Source of the DNA: Haematococcus lacustris
Taxonomy: Eukaryota > Chlorophyta > Chlorophyceae > Chlamydomonadales > Haematococcaceae
Reading direction: 5' to 3'
Length of the DNA stretch: 64,000 bases
Assembly: GCA_030144725.1 (NCBI GenBank)
Contig: JASKMD010000008.1
Location: forward strand, 8,592,787-8,656,786
The translations under genes and the position numbers were made by a program. Numbering within the stretch: position 1 is the stretch's first letter; each line of letters opens with the position of its first letter. The notes under the pieces were generated by a model that was not told where the DNA came from, ran no database searches, and saw only the letters and a program-made list of their open reading frames with translations. Positions 40,130 to 51,230 of this stretch are shown in pieces.

Positions 40130-40345
40130 CACTCCCCAGGAGGCGCAACCAAGAGGAGCAGCCAAGAGCAGCAGCCAGGAGCGGCAGCCAGGAGCAGCAG
40201 CTAGGAGCGGCAGCCAGGAGTGGCAGCCAGGAGGCATGGGCAAGGCAAGTGGTTGGCCAAGGCCAAGAGGCCCATGCCCCCCACAGCCAGGAGGCACAGC
40301 CAGGAGGGAGGAGCAGCAGCCAACAAGGAGGCAGCAAGGAGTCAG
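40130..40345 (+). repeat. AGGAGCRGCAGCC repeat
   Basis: Short imperfect units of CAGGAGCGGCAGC; a similar piece recurs at 40930-40985. No gene. Confidence 0.6.
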
Positions 40346-40490
40346 CAATGGCACATGGAGATAACAGTGAGTGGCCAGCCCCTTGCACATCAGTGGCCCC
40401 CATTGCCCAGCCTTACCGTGAGCAGTCCCTTGTTGCTTGCAGGTGTGACGGTCACACGCCCACCCCTTGCCCACCCCACCCCTCCCCTAT

Positions 40491-40690
40491 CCCACCCCAC
40501 CCCACCCCACCCCACCCCACCCCACCCCACCCCACCCCACCCCACCCCACCCCACCCCACCCCACCCCACCCCACCCCACCCCACCCCACCCCACCCCAC
40601 CCCACCCCACCCCACCCCACCCCACCCCACCCCACCCCACCCCACCCCACCCCACCCCACCCCACCCCACCCCACCCCACCCCACCCCAG
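40491..40690. repeat. (CCCCA)n pentamer array, about 40 units
   Basis: A near-perfect pentanucleotide array flanked on both sides by GCAGGT(C/G)T-(A/G)(A/C)-GG modules (40436, 40770) of the kind seen at 6.8-8.6 kb. Confidence 0.95.
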
Positions 40691-40984
40691 CAAACGGTAA
40701 GTGGCCAGCATGAAGCAGATTTGTGGCTCTTGGTACCAAGCCTGATGGCTAGCATGCCCCTTGTTTGCTGCAGGTCTAATGGCCACACCCTTCCCTTGTC
40801 CTTCCCCTTACCCACAAACTCACCCGTGTCGCTCCGCTTCCCCCCTCCTGCGCTACACTGCAGCCCCTCCCCTACCTTACCCTCACCTTACCCGACTTCC
40901 ACCACCACCTCCCAAGCCATCAATAGCAGCCCAGGGCAGCAGCCCGGAGCAGCAGCCTGGAGCGGCAGCTAGGAGTGGCAGCCA

Positions 40985-41430
40985 TGAGGTGGTACATGAC
41001 GTGTGTAGCCATGAGCCAGCTGCCATGTGGCAGGTGTTGCAAGGCATGAGCAACAAGGAGCCTTAAGAGAGCAACAAGGAGCCAGCTGCTATGGGGCAGG
41101 TGGTGCAAGGCATGATCAGCCAAGAGGCAGCTGCAGCCCTTCCCTTATCCCAAGCAATGAGACAGCTGCCATGTGGCAGGTGTGGCAAGGCATGTGTAGC
41201 CCTGAGTCAGCTGCCATGTGTCATGAGGTGCATGGCTTCGTTAGCCATGTGTTTGCTGCTGTTCGTCATGAGTATATAGTTTGAGTAGCCATTAGTCAAC
41301 TGGTATGAGACGAGCAATGCATGGCGTGTGTAGCAGTGTGTCAGTTGCTATGAGATGCTATGAGGTGCATGAGGTTGCTATGAGGTGCATGGCGTGTGCA
41401 GCCCTGAGTCTAGTGGCTTGTGTCATGTGG
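40985..41430. repeat. About 55-bp direct repeats (AGCTGCCATGTGGCAGGTG)
   Basis: Five to six imperfect units with CAGCTGCCATGTGGCAGGTG and GCAAGGCATG; later units degrade to TGCTATGAGGTGCATG. No protein-like frame. Confidence 0.7.
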
Positions 41431-41604
41431 TGCATGCCTGGCAGCACCAGTTTCAGAGTGCAAACAGCAGTTGTTAGCCATGAGTCAGTTTGTGTGCTAG
41501 GCATGACTCTAATGGTGATGCCGTGTGATGTTACATTGATGTAGGAGGCCACATGTGGCAGCAGATGTCAGCAGGCATGTAGGTTGTAAGCCAATGCTGA
41601 CTAT

Positions 41605-42035
41605 ACACTCATGCTTTGATACCCTGTGCACGGTCTATGAAACCCTGCACTAGGTCTTTGAAACCTTGTGCAAGGTCAACGAAACCCTGCACACGGTCAG
41701 AAACGCCTAGGAACTGAGCCACACCAAACCCTGTGCACGGTCTATGAAACCCTGCACTACGTCGATGAAACCCTGTACTAGGTCTTTGAAACCCTGCACA
41801 CGGTCAGCGAAACCCTGCACACGGTCAGAAACGCCTAGGAACTGAGCCACACCAAACCTTGTGCACGGTCTATGAAACCCTGTGCATGGTCTTTGAAACC
41901 CTGTGCACGGTTTGTGAAACCCTGCACACGGTCTATGAAACGCTGCACAAGGTCAGGAACTGGCTTGACGGCCACCTAGGGGCTGAGCCAGTTGAAACCC
42001 TGTGCACGGTTTGGCGAAACCCTGCACAAGGTTTG
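41605..42035 (-). repeat. GTGCAGGGTTTC satellite, inverted orientation
   Basis: Units GAAACCCTGCACACGGTC(TAT) are the reverse complement of the array at 38480-38935. A longer period carries AGGAACTGAGCCACACC every about 130 bp. Confidence 0.85.
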
Positions 42036-42958
42036 ACCGCTTCAGCTAAAGGCCGATTACAGCCCAACCACGTCGATTAAAATCATGAAACATATGGCGA
42101 TGGGACGGCCTTTGAAAGGGCTATCTGCAGTCCCCCTTAACTAAAATCGCCGACTCGGCCTTATTCTCCACGAGTGTGGAGGGCAGTGCAGAGTAAGGGT
42201 GGTCAGCAGCCTGGCCCAGGGCAAGGCACAGCAGCTGGACGGCCGTTCCAGTGCCTGGCCACGCTCATGACAGCCTGCCCTGGCTACAGCCGGCCTGTCC
42301 CCCGCTTTAATGCTGACGAGCAGCACATTCACGAGCAATCTCCACACTCACGGCCCGTGCCCCACACCTCAAGACACATGACCCCAAATCCCAACCTGCA
42401 ATACTCATGGCACTTGTCTCACAGCCTTCCCAGAGCCCACTCCACACCCCACAGCTGTGCCCTTTACCCTGATGCCATCATGCTGACCGACAGCAGAGCC
42501 CATGCACCTCCATGTCATTACCACAACGCATGACCCACACCCAAACACCCCATGCCCCAGTATCCAAGCCTGCGGCCTCTCTTCCTTCCATCTCGCAACC
42601 GGGGCACAGTCGTGCCCACAGCTCACAGTGTACAAAGGCCATGGGCCATGACCGCTCACCCGCAACCCCAACTACAAAGCCCAGTGGCCCTATGCCAACT
42701 CCCTGGGCTGGCAGCAGCTCAACTACCCTCTGCCCTGCCCCCTGACCTGCCTTGGCAGCATGGAGGCAAGTGGCCTGACAGCAGGCTGCGGGGACGGGGT
42801 TGACAGCTGGGGTTGACTGACAGCTGGGGTTGGCTGACAGCTGGGGTTGACTGGATTGGCTTGGCCCTGTTCCCTTTTCCTGGCACTTGTGTATTTCCAC
42901 ACAACCGTGTATTTTTCACGGGAAACCCAAGTTGCTGGAAGACGCCACCGCCCGTCTA
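42036..42958. other. Intergenic with one duplicated segment
   Basis: Bases 42685-42780 match 56665-56765 (both contain CAACTCCCTGGGCTGGCAGC and GGCAGCATGGAGGCAAGTGG). The common open frame reads ANSLGWQQ(L/F)NY, possibly an exon fragment of an element. At 42800-42850 a GACAGCTGGGGTTGACT unit is tandemly repeated. No gene is assigned. Confidence 0.4.
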
Positions 42959-43048
42959 CTGCATAGCCCTCGGGTCAGGCAATCATGTAGGTGGTAGGCG
43001 GCTCATGTGCCATTAGTGCACTGGGTTTATTCCACACAGCCCAATAAC
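42959..43048 (+). mobile_element. Fanzor 3'-tail remnant, split by later insertions
   Basis: Matches 51289-51366, downstream of Fanzor copy C. The match resumes at 44855-44870 and again at 47601-47671, so one ancestral stretch has been interrupted twice. Confidence 0.7.
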
Positions 43049-43123
43049 TAGGGCACGCCCATATAATTATAGTTGGCTCGGATTCTATAAAAAGCTATAA
43101 TTATAGGCTATAGGACTATAATT

Positions 43124-43184
43124 ATAGCTTGGCTCAGTAGCTTAGCAGCCAAGTGCGAGAGGTTACGGGTTCGACCCCACGCAA
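43124..43184 (+). other. Pol III-type internal promoter / SINE-like piece
   Basis: TTGGCTCAGTAG (A-box-like, about 43129) is followed by GGTTCGACCC (B-box, 43168-43177) at a tRNA-like distance. No full tRNA fold is evident. It could be a SINE head carried inside the hAT element. Confidence 0.3.
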
Positions 43185-43850
43185 GAGCGTACTTTTCACG
43201 TCAAGTCAGCTCAAACAAGCCGTGAGCAGCCCATCGACCCGCATTTTCATAGCAAGCTCATGCACAAGACAAGTGAGTTGATGAAATGTTTACGGTGCGC
43301 CGTTGAGAGGCGGTGATGAACACTATGTATCGCTGATGCTAAATACATGCATTGATGCAAGAAGGTGGCATTGATGCAAGAAGGTGATGCATTGATGCAA
43401 GAAGGTGGCGAAGATGTTGATACGGGTGTGGGTTGGGGTGGGCTAGGGTCATTTTACATTCTCTCCACAATGTTGATTCTGATCTGATACAAACTTGCCA
43501 TGTCATGTCTTACAATCATTACTTTGTGCTTAGTGGTACACCACACCAAAAAGGCAGAAGCACTGGAAGCAATGCATGTCTCAAGCTCAACTGCCTTGCA
43601 ACACCACTACAGAAGACATGTATCGCTGATGCTAAGTACATGCATTGATGCAAGAAGGTGGCAACACCACACAACACAACAACACCTCAACAACACACCA
43701 CCACCACAACAACACATTGACTCATGCCTCACACACCACCTATGCTATGTGCACAACAAGCAAGGACCGGCTGCACCTCCTTGCTTTAGCTGACACTCAC
43801 TACGGGACTGCTAAGCACCTTGCCTTGCTGCCTATGCCCAATGCCCCATG

Positions 43851-43994
43851 GCTGGGCTGGGCTGGGCTGGGCTGGGCTGGGCTGGGCTGGGCTGGGCTGG
43901 GCTGGGCTGGGCTGGGCTGGGCTGGGCTGGGCTGGGCTGGGCTGGGCTGGGCTGGGCTGGGCTGGGCTGGGCTGGGCTGGGCTGGGCTGGGCTG
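43851..43994. repeat. (GGGCT)n pentamer array
   Basis: About 29 perfect units inside the hAT element. The AQPSPAQPS and GLGWAGLGW frames are artefacts. Confidence 0.95.
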
Positions 43995-45092
43995 TACCCT
44001 AACAACACACAACACAACACAACAACGTCCAGCTCCAGACTGCGCGCTCCAGGCTGCCCGCTCCAAGCTCCAGCGTGTCTCGTGGGATGGGGGGGAGGGG
44101 AGGGGGGGAAGTAGGTGGGTAGAAGACTCGGAAGTGGTGGTGGGACGGGGTAGGGAAGGGAGAAGGGGGCAAGGGACAGGAGTGTGAACATCAAGCCTGC
44201 AGCCAGCAAGAGGCATCCTTGTGATTAGGCTGGGCATTGGGAGCCGCTCATGTCCAGGGGCTGGCCACTCACAGTTTTGCTCTGTGTCATGCCTTGCTGA
44301 CTCCTTGCTACCTCCTTGTTGGCTGCTGCTCTACGCCGTTGCTGCCTTGCTTGCAACCACCAAGCCATGCTACACCTGTCATGCTCCAGCTGTCTGTGTT
44401 ATCAGTCAGCTTAGGCTTAGCAAGCAGATGAACAAGATTAACACCCCAGCTGCATGTGCACTCACCGGAAGTCCAAGCTGACGCTCCAAGCGCCTCCTAC
44501 CTGCTGCTCTTGGCTACTGCTCTTGCGATGACGACCAGCTTATTCATCGAGCTGATTCGAATACTTGGCGATGATTGGCGATAACTGGCGCGCGTAGTGA
44601 AGCCTTTGACCTGGTTCTACACCTGAACGACAGTGCTTTCCTTCCCTCCAAGGTTTGCGTGGTGGTATGGGCAAACTTGGGCAGACCATCCGACCCTAGC
44701 GCATTGGGGTCATCGGGGCTAGGCGCAGCCATTGCGCTGGTCGGCGGTGGAAGCGGATGCAAGATTCGAGGACCTATAAAAGCTATAAAAGTGCTCGAGC
44801 CATATAAAACTATAAATATAACTATAGTCGGGCCGGTCGCTCCCTACCAATAACACTATTTTAGCCGGAGGTAGTTGGGTGTTACTAGCGTGTAATTGAG
44901 TTTTACTCGATTGTAATCGTTAACAGACCTCGTTTTAAGAATCGTTAACTGCAGCGACCTGGTGTATTAACAAAAGTGGTTACCAACGAACACGTAACAG
45001 CCGGCCAACACCATCGCAGGTGACAAGAAGCATCACGTTGCGCGGCTTCGCCGCGCCTATAGAGCTTCGCCTACGTAAAACTCAATTACACT

Positions 45093-45292
45093 AGATAATG
45101 GAGTCGCTAGGGTCGTTTCAGGTGGTTTAAAAAGGCTCGGTCTCGGCCCTGGCGCGGGACAGCTCTCGACCTCAGCCAGCGGCCACGTCGCTACGCTCCA
45201 TGTCCGCTGGCTTCGGTCTCGAGCTGCCCCGCGCCAGGGCCTCGACCTCGCCTTTTTAAACCACCTAAAACGACCCGCGACACCATTATCTA
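45093..45292. repeat. Large palindrome P1
   Basis: The outer arms TAGATAAT...GGTGGTTTAAAAAGGC pair with GCCTTTTTAAACCACC...ATTATCTA. The inner part contains CTCGACCTCAGCCAGCGGCC and its near complement. Confidence 0.8.
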
Positions 45293-45683
45293 CTAATTAA
45301 AGACTCATTTACGGTTCATTTAGGAGGCCATAACTTCAATTTACCCGGATCTAAACGGTTTTTGCCCATGTTTTAGAAGGCTGTAACAAAGGCAACCGAC
45401 GCCCAATTATGTTCCAACCGTCAATTACATCAAAAAGTGCGGCTGCGCCGCACAAACTGCAAGGAACAGCGAAGCTTTCGCGTGGAGGGGTTGCGGTGAC
45501 GCTTGAAGTGGCCATCCTCGCTCTTATAATTAGAAACCCGGTCGGCTGGCTGCAGTTCTGCCCCTGAGATCGCGCAGTCACACTGGTCATAGCGACCACT
45601 GCGGCTTCGCCGCTGTATAGCCGTGTGCATCGCCGCTGTATAGCTCTGCTATGCTCGCCTTGTAAATTGAAGTTATACAAGTT

Positions 45684-45859
45684 AACTGCAACGCCTCAGC
45701 TTTTCCGGGTTTGTAAACGACCTCGGCCTCGCAGTTCCTCGTGAACGCTCTCGACCTCCGCCAGGGGCCTCCGGCCCCTGGCGTCGGTCTCGAGCGTTCA
45801 CTCGGAACTGCTTCGGCCTCGGTCGTTTACAAACCCGGAAAAGCTTCGTCATTGCAGTT
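45684..45859. repeat. Large palindrome P2
   Basis: The outer arms AACTGCAA...TTTTCCGGGTTTGTAAACGA pair with TCGTTTACAAACCCGGAAAA...TTGCAGTT. The inner part has CTCGACCTCCGCCAGGGGCC, related to P1, although the outer arms are unrelated. Confidence 0.8.
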
Positions 45860-46129
45860 ATCCTCATCATAATAGGGGGGTGAGGGCTGTTTAAGGTACG
45901 CTTTTCGCTGTTTAAGATACGCTTTTCGCTGTTTAAGAACCGTTTGAAATTTTAAACATGCGTGTTTAAGAGACGTCGCACCAGCCAAAGCTCTCTAATC
46001 CTTACGCATGTTCGGCATTAACAAAGCACCCTGCACAAGCAGAATCTGCGCAAATAGCTATTACGCTTGCAGCTGCAACAGCTGGGCTAGCATGCTGGAA
46101 ACATGCCATGACAACCCTGACAGCCCTGA

Positions 46130-46570
46130 CAGCAACCCCGCCACACACGCACACGCACTCGCACACATGCGCACACGCACACACACGCAGCCCCGCCACA
46201 CACGCACACACACTCACACACATGCGCACGCGCACACACACGCCGCACACGCACACACCAAGCACACACACACATGCACACACACACGCACACACACAGT
46301 CACACGCACACACCAAGCACACACACGCACGCACGCACATGCACGCGCACACACACAACCCGCCACGCACTCACACACGCACACGCAGCCCCCTCACACA
46401 CGCACACGCACTCACACACATGCGCACACACACACACCGCACACGCACACACCAAGCACACACACACATGCACACACACACGCACACACACACACACGCA
46501 CACACACAAACACACACACACGCACACACATTCACGCACACGCACACACACACACACACACACGCACACC
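46130..46570. repeat. (CA)n-rich microsatellite
   Basis: CACACGCACACA-type text of about 440 bases in three larger imperfect repeats. The His-Thr and Cys-Val frames are artefacts. Confidence 0.95.
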
Positions 46571-47394
46571 ATAAATACAACTCTTACCGCCACACAAAGG
46601 CTAGAGGCAAAGCAAGAAAAGGCAAGCTAAGGCAAGCATGGCAACTATTCCTAGGCTATGCAAGCTAACAGTCCCTAGGCTGTGCATACAGCTCACTCCG
46701 CTAAAAACCGGGAGGCATTGGAGCGCCATCAACATAAACACTGTTCTACGCTGCAAAGGGCAAACCTCCGTGTCCTTGGTCTTCTTGTTCACCGTGCTTG
46801 TTTGCTGAGCCTTGCTGATAGCCGGGTCAGACCGTAATAGCGTGAACAGTCCTGCGCACACGCACAGTACAGATGTACACCGTTCGTATTCCGACAAACC
46901 AGCTCCAGCACATCACCTGCTCGTCCACTAGCTGCAGCTAGGCATGCCTGGCCCGCATGCCTGGCCCGCTGCAAATTGTGGAGCAGCGGAAGAAGCGACT
47001 ACGAGCACACACTCTACTACGCTACTGTAGAGAGACTAAAACACAACTAGAGCTAAAGCAACTAGCTCACCTGCAGCTCCGGCTCCAGCGGCTGATTTTT
47101 CGGCTGGGCTGGAGATGGGTGCGGCTGCAAATGAGGAGCAATGCAGGTTTAGCGACGCGAATAACAAAGCAGCCGTGATGTACGGTTGACTTACCATCCC
47201 GAAGAACGCCAAGGGATGTGTTGAACCACTATTACGCCTCTCCAACGGCTCTTCCATACCGCCAACACAAGTCGGCAAGAGAGGCCAGGCTTCCAAATCT
47301 GCGCCTCACTTTTTAAATGTGAGATTTGAGCGGGGTGGAAAACGACCAAAATAGCGTCGACGAACGTTAAAACGCGCGTAACGCCCAACTACAT

Positions 47395-47596
47395 TAGATA
47401 GTTGGCAAACATGTGCGTGTTAAGCGCGCCTAAAGACGCTCGGCCTCGGTCCTCGCGCGTAACAGCCCTCGACCTCAGCCATCGGCCGCGTCGCTACGCT
47501 CCGCGGCCTCTGGCTGAGGTCTCGGGCTGTTATGCGCTCGGACCTCGGCCTCGCGTCTTTAGGCGGGCTTAACACTCCATGTTTGCCAACTATCTA
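47395..47596. repeat. Large palindrome P3
   Basis: The arms TAGATAGTTGGCAAACATG and CATG-TTTGCCAACTATCTA pair. The inner part has CTCGACCTCAGCCATCGGCC, related to P1 and P2. Confidence 0.8.
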
Positions 47597-47600
47597 CTAC

Positions 47601-48290
47601 CTAGTTAGTGGCTGCTAGTGGCTGCTAGTTCCGGCTAAAATGGAGGCCCTAGTGAGGGACAAGGGGGCTGCGGGGACGGACAGAGAAGAGAAAACGTCCA
47701 CTAGGGCACAACAAACGAGGGGAGGCCTTTGCCTGGCAGCCATACCAGCCTGGCGCCTCAGCGGCCGGTGTAAACCGTCGACACCAGCATTAGGGGCAGG
47801 GGCAGCTGCGCGCACCCGGACTCTAATAGCTATGTTCGCATTGCTATCACTGTTACAGTTTGCTGCCTACCGCCTGCCGCCTGCCACTCTGCCTGCGGGC
47901 TCGCATGCGTCAGCGTATGTCTGCTTTTCAACATCGTGTTCGCATGCAGACAAGCCTGAGACAACGTCAAGTGTGACTGTGCTACTCTAAGGCTCAACGA
48001 GACATGCCATTGCAAAAGTATCTGCCATTAAGCATAGGCATGGTCTGGTACAGGCACGGGCCCTTGACAACCCCGATGACAGAGGCGATGGGCACAAGAA
48101 ACAAGGCAATTGCTGCATGTGCTCCATGTGGCATGGCATGCAGGACGCAAGTCACATGGAAACTCTTCAATATGCCATGCTCCACGTCATGCTCTTCCAT
48201 GTCAGCAGCTTAGCCATGGAGGCCATGGACGCAGCAGCTTGGATGCCTGGCTGGTTGGCTGGCAGTGCAGGATGGCATCAGCTCATACCC
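47601..48290 (+). other. Fanzor-tail remnant end and adjoining open frame
   Basis: Bases 47601-47671 complete the split remnant (see 42959). An open frame 47640-47990 begins MEALVRDKGA and contains a hydrophobic stretch LIAMFALLSLLQFAAY. The first codons are shared with a frame at 51427 because of the repeat, and the rest is unrelated, so it is not taken as a gene. Confidence 0.35.
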
Positions 48291-48297
48291 GCAACAG

Positions 48298-50360
48298 CTA
48301 ATAATTACAGTAAGGGATGGTGCCCGTGCCACAGTTCCCTGCGACATACGCAAGTGGTACATTGCATAGTCAGGCAGCCAGCTTTGGTGTTCGATTGCAG
48401 TTGCACCAGGCTCAGCCTAGGGGCTTGTGTAGGAAGATGACATGGCTGCCGCAACACAACCAGCCCATGGCCCAGACGGGTGAGGTCCGTGGGGATTGAA
48501 CCTGGGTGCTCTCGACATGTGCTCACCTGCAGTGGTGCCGTAGGACCCATAACCACACAGAGCGGACAAGGAGGTAGCCACTGCACAGCCAGCAGCAGCC
48601 AATGTTCAGTACCAACAGCATCAAATAGTACCTTAGAGCACCTGTCACAAACAGCAGCCGGTGGTTTGTACCACTCACCGGCAGGAGCCCAGTGCTGATG
48701 CATGATAAGATGGCTCAGTAACGCCCAATACCATGCCAGGCGCACTCACCCCACTCAACCATGTCATGCCATGTCAATGCCATGCCAATCTGTGCCGGAC
48801 ACACCCACACCACCCAGCCAAGGCATGTGCTGTCCTAAGGCCCCCTGCTCACGCAAACCTCATCCCTGAGTTGCCTGAGGCTGCATTGCTCGTGGCTACC
48901 CTGCCTGTTTGTCATTCTACTTGCCTGCCCACTGTACATCAACTCACCACTGTTCATGATCTGGTTCACGATGGCTGAGCGTGGCAGGGTGGCGTCGTAG
49001 TATAAGCACGTGCAGGTCTGAAGCCAGATGCAAGGAAAGTGTCCGAGCAAGAGTCTGATGCACCAGGCTCACTGAGCAGGCTTAGGGACCCCCGCCCCCG
49101 CCCCCGCCCCCGCCCCCGCCCCCGCCCCCGCCCCCGCCCCCGCCCCCGCCCCCGCCCCCGCCCCCGCCCCCGCCCCCGCCCCCGCCCCCGCCCCCGCCCC
49201 CGCCCCCGCCCCCGCCCCCGCCCCCGCCCCCGCCCCCGCCCCCGCCCCCGCCCCCGCCCCCGCCCCCGCACCCGCCCCCGCCCCCGCCCCCGCCCCCGCC
49301 CCCGCCCCCGCCCCCGCCCCCGCCCCCGCCCCCGGGCCCTGGCCCTGGCCCTGGCCCTGGCCCTGGCCCTGGCCCTGGCCCTGGCTCTGGCCCTGGCTCT
49401 GGCCCTGGTTTCTCACCCTAACAATAGCCAGTAGGTCACCAGGGGTGGGGCTGGCCAAGCATCTGGCCACGCACATGAGCTGTGTAGTAGCAGGCTGCCT
49501 CACAGCAGGCAGTGGACACTGCGGTGGTGTCTGCGGAGAAGAGCCCAAGCAAGGTGCTGTTGGCCAGGGGGAGGCCATGGGAGGAGGTGGGCTGGAGAAA
49601 CTGTACGCCAGTGTCCCAGCCATTGCTGTCCTGCACCCAGGGAGGGGAGGAAAAAGGGGGTAGGGGTAGGGAGAAGGGTTAGGCCATGCTGCAAGGGTAG
49701 GTCCTGGCGTAGGGCGTGAGGGTGAGGACTGGGCAGTGCTGGGCTGTCTTGCGCAACAACATGGCCGGTGCCATGACAGGTGTGGGGTAAGGGTCACGGT
49801 CAGCAGGTCTTCCACCACAGGCAAACTTGGGTGAAGGTTGGGCAGCGATGCCCAGGGGCAGGGGCAGGGGCAGGGGCAGGGGCAGGGGCAGGGGCAGGGG
49901 CAGGGGCAGGGGCAGGGGCAGGGGCAGGGGCAGGGGCAGGGGCAGGGGCAGGGGCAGGGGCAGGGGCAGGGGCAGGGGCAGGGGCAGGGGCAGGGGCAGG
50001 GGCAGGGGCAGGGGCAGGGGCAGGGGCAGGGGCAGGGGCAGGGGCAGGGGCAGGGGCAGGGGCAGGGGCAGGAGCAGGGGCAGGGGCAGGGGCAGGGGCA
50101 GGGGCAGGGGCAGGGGCAGGGGTAAGACATCTGTGATGCATGTACTGCATGTAAGAGCAACCCACCCAGGTCCTATTGACTGGCAACGACAGCTTGGCAA
50201 GTGCTTGGTCTATCTCAGAGCGGCAGTGGATGTCCAGCTGCCGGATGTACGGCACGCACTCCCTCTCCCATGTGAAGGTAGGGCTGCTCCTGCCTGTGCA
50301 GCCCAGTGCCACAAGGCACAAAGCCAAAGCTGGCATGGGGTACTTTGCCTGACTTCCCAT
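48298..50360 (-). CDS. Secreted ten-cysteine protein, diverged member 4
   Basis: Proposed exons: 50360-50166, 49630-49475, 49017-48948, 48580-48527 and 48338-48298, 171 residues, joins GT-AG with phases 0, 0, 1, 1 as in members 1-3. Here exons 1 and 2 appear fused: the start at 50360 (or 50336) gives a hydrophobic leader MPALALCLVALGCTG; an upstream leader exon is not excluded. Cysteines match the family: CVPYIRQLDIHC (x10), ACCEAAC, TCTCLYY, LCGYGSY, and NCGTGTIPYC just before the stop; the second gap is 60 residues against 58. Sequence identity is low, so conservation of cysteines and exon phases is informative. Intron 2 holds the (GGGGCA)n array and intron 3 the (CCCCCG)n array. Confidence 0.65.
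49089..49412. repeat. (CCCCCG)n then (GGCCCT)n hexamer arrays
   Basis: About 41 CCCCCG units to about 49335, then about 12 GGCCCT units. They lie in the third intron of secreted-protein member 4. The Arg-Pro and Arg-Gly frames are artefacts. Confidence 0.95.
49855..50122. repeat. (GGGGCA)n hexamer array, about 45 units
   Basis: An almost perfect array with one GGAGCA unit, in the second intron of secreted-protein member 4. Confidence 0.95.
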
Positions 50361-50603
50361 GGGGCCCAACCCCCTGCCCTCCCATTAAATGTGATAGGCC
50401 AGGTCAGGAGCCGCAACGCCCCGCGTGTGGTGAGCAGCAAGGCCAGGCTGCAGCTGAGGCAGCGCGCCAGTTGAGCCAAGTCATGCCAGTAGGCTGTTTT
50501 TAGTTTATGAGCCCATACACACTGTGAATTGCTCAGTGTGGGTTAGTGTGACCGGGAGAATGGTGTAAGGGCTGTGTGGGCTGAGACAGCTGTCTGCTTG
50601 TGC

Positions 50604-51213
50604 CATCAGCAACTTGGGCGTCAAAATGGCCCGCAGCGGCGGGGGCAGGGTGGTGCTTGTCGATGAGCACCGCACCAGCCGGGTCAGCTCAGCAGTGAAT
50701 GGCCAGCAGCCCTGTGAGGTGGAGCTGAACACACTCAGTGCCACCAGGCCTGCAGGCTGGAGGCCCCCAGCAGGGCAGGTGGAAGAGCGCCTGGTGCGCC
50801 CAGCCTGGAGCCAGGAGCGTGGCCAGCCAGTGCGGGGCCTGGTGTGGTGCCCGGTAGTGGCCCCCCGCAGGCCCCCACAGGCCCCCCGCAGCAGCCAGGC
50901 AGCCACACAGGCAGCAGCCTCAGAGCCAGGGCCCAGCACACCCCAGCCAGCTAAGCGCAGCAAGCGCACCAAGGCTGCCAAGGCCAAGCCAGGACCACAG
51001 CCAGGCAGGTGGCTGGACAGGGACTGCAATGCAGCGCTCAACATGCAGCGCATTGGGGAGAGCAGGTGGCGGCCGCTGGAGCTGTGCTTCTGGCCAGACC
51101 AGGGAGCTCTGCCAGCCAAGGGCAAGGAGTACCCTGGCCTGGGGTACAAGCGGCTGCGAGACAAGCCCCCCAAGGCCCAGGAGCAGCACCAGCAGCCCGC
51201 TGAGGCACAGTAG
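50604..51213 (+). pseudogene. Fanzor copy C, C-terminal RuvC part
   Basis: The open frame starts after a possible acceptor (GCCATCAG) and contains VDEHRTSRVSS (RuvC-II glutamate and the TS motif), QQPCEVEL, RGLVWCP, an inserted Ala/Pro/Gln-rich and Lys-rich linker (KRSKRTKAAKAKPG), then WLDRDCNAALNMQRIGES (RuvC-III), RPLELCFW and GKEYPGLGYKRL, ending at a TAG. Everything upstream, including the RuvC-I aspartate and the nucleic-acid-binding N-terminal half, is missing, so it is a 5'-truncated copy. The 3' tail with two hairpins is intact. Confidence 0.72.
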
Positions 51214-51230
51214 TGTGTGCCCTCCCCTCT

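Larger units (their letters stand above)
43049..44846. mobile_element. Non-autonomous hAT element with 8-bp target duplication
   Basis: 1.8 kb flanked on both sides by CCAATAAC (43041-43048 and 44847-44854). The left end is TAGGGCACGCCC and the right end is the inverted CTCCCTA, fitting the YAGGG terminus of hAT transposons. Subterminal AT-rich words (TATAATTATAG, TATAAAACTATAAATATAAC) occur at both ends. The empty site is preserved at 51.37 kb. No transposase frame is present; the interior holds a (GGGCT)n array and unrelated sequence. Confidence 0.85.
44871..47600. mobile_element. 2.7 kb insertion with hairpins and inverted ends
   Basis: This segment interrupts a sequence that is continuous at 51380-51390 (CCGGAG|CTAGTTAG), so its limits are given by comparison. 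Its left end GTAGTTGGGTGTTAC is inverted near 47378-47392 (GTAACGCCCAACTAC). It is more AT-rich than its surroundings, holds three large palindromes, a CA-rich microsatellite (46130-46570) and GCGGCTTCGCCGC words. No transposase is seen. It may be a non-autonomous element or a patchwork of inserted DNA, possibly organellar. Confidence 0.6.

Noticed and set aside
39276..40364. LLPPPSS / REEGGG frames, possible wall protein
   Set aside because: A heptamer repeat is open in several frames; proline content alone does not support a hydroxyproline-rich wall protein.
46008..46668. His-Thr and Cys-Val repeat frames
   Set aside because: CA microsatellite translated in several frames.
48480..48560. 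tRNA-like B-box (GGTTCAATCC on the minus strand)
   Set aside because: No A-box or acceptor stem at a suitable distance; it lies at an intron edge of secreted-protein member 4.
49039..50474. Arg-Pro, Gly-Gln and Ala-Gly repeat frames on both strands
   Set aside because: Hexamer arrays that fall in the introns of the minus-strand secreted-protein gene.
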